A DNA stretch of 64,000 bases, taken from the NCBI RefSeq assembly GCF_005771405.1, contig NZ_VAUA01000001.1, forward strand, positions 186,001 through 250,000. The letters are read 5' to 3'. Position 1 is the first letter of the stretch; every line of letters starts with the position of its first letter. A program made the translations under genes and the position numbers. Source of the stretch: Parasedimentitalea maritima. Its GTDB lineage: Bacteria; Pseudomonadota; Alphaproteobacteria; Rhodobacterales; Rhodobacteraceae. The notes under the pieces were generated by a model. It had not been told where the DNA came from. It searched no databases and was given only the letters and a program-made list of their open reading frames with translations. This document shows, one piece after another, positions 60,452 through 64,000 of this stretch.

Positions 60452-61306
60452 ATGCAGGACGATCCAAAGACACTTGTTTCCACTGATTGGCTGGCGGCTC
60501 ATCTGAAAGATCCGGATTTGCGGCTGCTGGACGCCTCGTGGGTTTTGCCCGCGATGAAGCGTGATGCGCGAGCGGAATATGAGGCGGGCCACATTCCTGG
60601 GGCTCGGTTCTTTGACATTGATGACATTTCGGACCATCGGTCAGAGCTGCCTCATATGGTGCCACCGGTTGAAAAATTCATGTCGCGGCTTCGCGCCATG
60701 GGTGTTGGCGATGGTCACCAGGTTGTTGTTTATGACGGCCTTGGGCTCTTTTCAGCGGCCCGTGTGTGGTGGATGTTCCGGCTGATGGGGCAATCCAATA
60801 TCGCGGTGCTGGACGGCGGATTACCCAAGTGGAAAGCCGAAGGTCGTGAGATCGAAGACATGCCACCAGTCATCCGTGACCGCCACATGACGGTTCGGGT
60901 GCAAAATCATATGGTGCGCGATGTGACCCAGGTTTCGGCGGCTGCCAAGTTGGGCGACCACGAAATTATCGATGCCCGGGCCGCCGAACGCTTCCGGGGT
61001 GAGGTTCCCGAACCTCGACAAGGGCTGCGCGCTGGTCACATTCCGAGTTCTAAAAACGTACCCTTCACAATGCTGCTGAACGCAAATGGCACAATGAAGC
61101 CCGTGGAAAACCTCCGCACTATTTTCGAGGCTGCCGGGGTTGATCTGAATAAGCCCGCGATCACCACCTGTGGTTCTGGTGTGACCGCTGCGGTCCTCAG
61201 CCTTGCACTGGAACGCATCGGCAAAAGCGATCATGCGCTGTATGATGGCTCTTGGACCGAATGGGGTGCCTTTCCAACTTTACCCGTTGCAACCGGAGAG
61301 AACTGA
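60452..61306 (+). CDS. sseA: 3-mercaptopyruvate sulfurtransferase
   Basis: 284 residues from ATG 60452 (GGGAG 11 bases upstream). Two rhodanese domains: the first with LRLLDASWVLPAM, HIPGARFFDIDDISD and YDGLGLFSAARVWWMFR, the second with the active Cys240 in TTCGSGVTAAV. The C-G-S/G-G-V-T loop is that of mercaptopyruvate, not thiosulfate, sulfurtransferases. It overlaps the aminotransferase by one base (TGATG); aminotransferases make mercaptopyruvate from cysteine, so the coupling is functionally sensible. Confidence 0.92.
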   Translation: MQDDPKTLVSTDWLAAHLKDPDLRLLDASWVLPAMKRDARAEYEAGHIPGARFFDIDDISDHRSELPHMVPPVEKFMSRLRAMGVGDGHQVVVYDGLGLFSAARVWWMFRLMGQSNIAVLDGGLPKWKAEGREIEDMPPVIRDRHMTVRVQNHMVRDVTQVSAAAKLGDHEIIDARAAERFRGEVPEPRQGLRAGHIPSSKNVPFTMLLNANGTMKPVENLRTIFEAAGVDLNKPAITTCGSGVTAAVLSLALERIGKSDHALYDGSWTEWGAFPTLPVATGEN

Positions 61307-62490
61307 TGTTCGAAACCCTAAAAACGCAGCCCGCCGACAAAATTCTGGCGCTGATGCAGAAGTTCCGTGAGGACCCTCGCGAGAGCAAGATTGATCTTGG
61401 TGTTGGCGTCTACAAAAATGCTCAGGGCGTAACGCCGGTGATGCGCGCCATCAAGGCCGCCGAGCATAAGCTGTGGGAAGAACAGACCAGTAAGTCTTAT
61501 GTCGGCTTGGTTGGTGATCCGGCCTATTCCGATGCGATGATCAAGTTGATTTTGGGTGGTGCGGTAGAGCGCGGCAATATCGCTGCTGCGGCCACTCCGG
61601 GCGGCACTGGCGCGGTGCGTCAGGCGTTTGAACTGATCAAGATGGCCAACCCGTCGGCGCGTGTCTTTGTGTCTGATCCGACATGGCCCAACCACATTTC
61701 AATTCTGAACTACGTTGGGGTGGAAACCGTTACTTACCGGTACTTCGACCGTGAAACCCGTGGTGTGAACTTTGACGGTATGGTCGAAGATTTGAAAACT
61801 GCGGTTAAAGGTGATGTGGTTCTGCTGCATGGCTGCTGTCACAACCCCACTGGTGCCAACTTGAATGAAGTGCAGTGGAAAGAAATCATCGCACTGATGA
61901 ACGAGCGTGGTTTGGTTCCGATGATCGACATTGCCTATCAGGGCTTTGGCGATGGTCTGGAAGAAGACGCAGTGGGTGTTCGGCTGGTAGCTGCCGGGAC
62001 ACCAGAATGCCTGATCGCAGCAAGTTGCTCCAAGAACTTTGGCATCTACCGCGAACGTACCGGTCTTCTGATGATGGTATCTAACGATACCGCAGCACAA
62101 AAACTGAATCAGGGTACACTGGCCTTCCTGAACCGTCAGAACTATTCGTTCCCGCCGGATCACGGTGCACGACTGGTGACAATGATTCTGAACGACGATG
62201 CCCTGCGGGCTGATTGGGCTGCAGAGCTGGAAGAAACCCGTCTGGGTATGTTGGGTCTGCGCCAGCAGCTGGCGGATGAGCTACAGCGCTTGTCCGGCTC
62301 CGATCGGTTTGGTTTTCTTGCCCAGCATCGCGGTATGTTCTCACTCTTGGGAACGTCCCCTGATCTGGTGGAGAAGATGCGTTCGGACGATGGTATCTAC
62401 ATGGTAGGTGACAGCCGGATGAATATCGCCGGACTGAATGCGGATACCGTGCCTATTCTGGCTAAAGCGATCATCGACGCTGGCGTCTAA
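61306..62490 (+). CDS. Aromatic/aspartate aminotransferase (class I, TyrB/AspC type)
   Basis: 394 residues from ATG 61306. IDLGVGVYKNAQGVTPVMRA (29-48), HGCCHNPTGANLNEVQW (175-191), DIAYQGFGDGLEEDA and PLP lysine K243 in SCSKNFGIYRERTG are the Ib-type aspartate/aromatic family. The start is coupled to the sseA stop. It may work on Asp, Phe, Tyr, or cysteine as the partner of SseA. The call of tyrB versus aspC cannot be made from sequence alone. Confidence 0.9.
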   Translation: MFETLKTQPADKILALMQKFREDPRESKIDLGVGVYKNAQGVTPVMRAIKAAEHKLWEEQTSKSYVGLVGDPAYSDAMIKLILGGAVERGNIAAAATPGGTGAVRQAFELIKMANPSARVFVSDPTWPNHISILNYVGVETVTYRYFDRETRGVNFDGMVEDLKTAVKGDVVLLHGCCHNPTGANLNEVQWKEIIALMNERGLVPMIDIAYQGFGDGLEEDAVGVRLVAAGTPECLIAASCSKNFGIYRERTGLLMMVSNDTAAQKLNQGTLAFLNRQNYSFPPDHGARLVTMILNDDALRADWAAELEETRLGMLGLRQQLADELQRLSGSDRFGFLAQHRGMFSLLGTSPDLVEKMRSDDGIYMVGDSRMNIAGLNADTVPILAKAIIDAGV

Positions 62491-62515
62491 GAAGCGCATC
62501 TAAGTAAAACAAAAG

Positions 62516-62547
62516 AGCGCGCCCCATTTGGTGGCGCGCTTTTTTTG
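62516..62547 (+). terminator. Rho-independent terminator of the sseA-aminotransferase operon
   Basis: AGCGCGCC and GGCGCGCT form a perfect 8-bp stem with a 9-base loop, followed by seven T. It lies 25 bases after the stop. Confidence 0.92.
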
Positions 62548-62630
62548 TGCAAATCTGATGCTTTATCTTGGCCTGCACTCCCACACCTTCTTTTTGCTGA
62601 AAATACTCACATTCCAACACTTGCCCCAAA

Positions 62631-62660
62631 ACGCAAAACGCGGCCCCCATAAGGGCCGCG
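62631..62660 (-). terminator. Rho-independent terminator of amtB
   Basis: CGCGGCCC-CCATAA-GGGCCGCG is a perfect 8-bp stem. On the minus strand it is followed by TTTTGCGTTTTGG. It lies 26 bases after the amtB stop. Confidence 0.82.
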
Positions 62661-62686
62661 CCAACTGTATCAATGTGGGGGTAGAA

Positions 62687-64000
62687 TTAGAGCTTGGAAA
62701 ACTCTGGGTAGGCTTCCATGCCCAGCTCGGCCATGTCCAATCCGTTGATTTCGTCTTCTTCCGAAACCCGAATGCCGACGGTGGCTTTCAGTGCCAACCA
62801 AACGATGGTCGAAACAACCGTCACAAAGATGCCAACAATCACAATAGACTTCAGCTGAACAAAGAACGATGCATCAGCGTTACTGAGTGGGACAACCAGA
62901 GTACCGAAGATACCAGCACCAAGGTGAACCGGGATGGCACCAACAACATCGTCGATTTTGAACTTGTCGAGAACCGGAACAACCAGAACAACGATTACAC
63001 CGCCTGCAGCACCAATCAGCGTGGCCAGGCCCAGCGAAGGTGCCAGAGGCTCGGCGGTAATTGAAACCAGGCCCGCCAGCGCACCGTTCAGGATCATGGT
63101 CAGGTCAGGCTTTTTGTACAAGAACTGTGTCAGCAACATTGCAGCCACCGCACCGCCAGCAGCAGCGGCGTTGGTGTTTGCGAAGATGCGGCTGATGTCA
63201 GCAACATTGGCGGCAGTGTCCATGTAAAGTTGCGAACCACCATTAAATCCAAACCAGCCCATCCACAGGATGAAGGTACCCAGAGTAGCCAGTGGCAGGT
63301 TGGACCCCGGCATTGGAATGGTACGGTCGCCTTTGTACTTACCGATACGTGGGCCCAGGATCAGCGCACCAACTAAGGCAGCCCAGCCACCAACAGAGTG
63401 CACAACAGTTGAACCAGCAAAATCTTGGAAACCCATTTCCTGCAGAAATCCACCGCCCCATTTCCAGGAGGCCTGGATCGGGTAGATGAAGGCGGTCAGG
63501 ATGATCACGAAGATCAGGAATGGCCACAGCTTGATACGTTCGGCCATAGTGCCGGACACGATCGACGCGGTTGCGGCACAGAACATCAGCTGAAAGAAGT
63601 AATCAGAACCAACGGACGCATAGGTCAGGTCAGTTTCGGTGTCGGCCAGACCAACGGGTTCCAGTGAGGTCATCGAGAAGGCACCCAAGATGCCGTTAAT
63701 AGACCAACCATCACCCGGATACATCAGGTTATACCCAACCGCATAATAGGCAATGCCAGCCAGCGAAAACAGACCCATGTTTTTGGTCAGCTGCATGGTC
63801 ACGTTTTTACCGCGCACCAGACCAACTTCGAGCATGGTAAAGCCAGCCGCCATCCAGAACACCAGAACGCCTGCGAACAGGAACATAAAGGTTGTGAGGA
63901 TGTAGCCGATTTCGCTGTTCGGTGGGGTGACATCTGCGTCTTGCGCAAATCCAATCGCGGGAAGCGCGATCAACGCTGCAACGGCGAGTGGGAGTTTCAG
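62687..64000 (-). CDS. amtB: Ammonium transporter (N-terminal start outside window)
   Basis: At least 438 residues; the frame reaches base 64000 as LKLPLAVAALIALPAIGFAQ, a signal peptide whose Met must lie just beyond the edge. Amt/Mep/Rh core with the two pore histidines in STVVHSVGGWAALVGA and AIPVHLGAGIFGTL, plus FMFLFAGVLVFWMAAGFTML and GFNGGSQLYMDTAANV. It forms a trimeric ammonium channel in the inner membrane. Usually regulated by GlnK; glnK would lie beyond the window edge. The C-terminal tail ends EFSKL. Confidence 0.94.
   Translation of the reverse strand: MKLPLAVAALIALPAIGFAQDADVTPPNSEIGYILTTFMFLFAGVLVFWMAAGFTMLEVGLVRGKNVTMQLTKNMGLFSLAGIAYYAVGYNLMYPGDGWSINGILGAFSMTSLEPVGLADTETDLTYASVGSDYFFQLMFCAATASIVSGTMAERIKLWPFLIFVIILTAFIYPIQASWKWGGGFLQEMGFQDFAGSTVVHSVGGWAALVGALILGPRIGKYKGDRTIPMPGSNLPLATLGTFILWMGWFGFNGGSQLYMDTAANVADISRIFANTNAAAAGGAVAAMLLTQFLYKKPDLTMILNGALAGLVSITAEPLAPSLGLATLIGAAGGVIVVLVVPVLDKFKIDDVVGAIPVHLGAGIFGTLVVPLSNADASFFVQLKSIVIVGIFVTVVSTIVWLALKATVGIRVSEEDEINGLDMAELGMEAYPEFSKL

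Noticed and set aside
1-64000. CRISPR arrays, insertion sequences, prophage or integrase genes
   Set aside because: No regularly spaced repeats, transposase motifs or phage proteins were seen on either strand.

Overview
The window looks like an ordinary chromosomal segment of a marine alphaproteobacterium of the Rhodobacterales (Roseobacter group). That assignment is an inference from gene content and protein sequence style: ugpBAECQ, TRAP transporters, leuB and leuCD on one strand, rsfS-rlmH, glcDEF, a DUF1523 protein, a GT14-type glycosyltransferase beside a sulfotransferase, and moderately high G+C with short ATGA/TGATG gene overlaps. No phage, transposase, CRISPR array or rRNA was seen. 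One tRNA (Pro, UGG) is present.

Layout. 1-5046 (minus): glycerol-3-phosphate ABC importer plus its diesterase (ugpQ cut by the window edge). 5047-5535: a palindrome-rich divergent control region. 5536-9251 (plus): a TRAP transporter with an isocitrate lyase/PEP mutase family enzyme. 9419-21966: tRNA-Pro, a DMT permease, leuB, a LysR/SDR pair, an exported EEP-fold protein with altered catalytic motifs, HdeD, leuDC, rsfS-rlmH and DUF599. 22046-25972: glycolate oxidase glcDEF. 26082-33078: serine peptidase, Hsp20, an ECF sigma factor coupled to a YfbK-like von Willebrand protein, a phytase-like periplasmic protein and a globin. 33098-39599: succinate-semialdehyde dehydrogenase, a kynurenine-formamidase-like hydrolase, creatinase, a dense inverted-repeat element, two small hypothetical genes and an HxlR/SDR redox-type pair.

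39825-48769 is the least explained part and the best candidate for an undescribed system. It is one long co-directional operon with a coiled-coil protein, an unassigned 373-residue protein, an AAA+ ATPase, a 460-residue unassigned protein, a two-helix membrane protein and a DUF1523 membrane protein. A lipoprotein and five or six small, mostly membrane, AT-richer ORFs are wedged between the large genes, and two inverted-repeat elements lie in the spacers. Most junctions overlap by 1-11 bases, so translation is probably coupled.

48919-64000: an RcnB-like exported protein, a glycosyltransferase/sulfotransferase pair, a frameshifted TSUP permease, Nudix, two DMT permeases, ilvD, a BenE-like permease divergent from an XRE-cupin regulator with a paired operator between them, a half-length PACE-like remnant, smpB, GNAT, sseA overlapping an aromatic/aspartate aminotransferase, and amtB cut by the window edge.

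Metabolic theme: branched-chain amino acid synthesis (leuB, leuCD, ilvD), use of small organic C/N/P compounds (glycerol-3-phosphate, glycolate, creatine, ammonium) and many importers or exporters, as expected of a heterotroph in dissolved-organic-matter-rich seawater. All calls were made by reading sequence; no database search was run.
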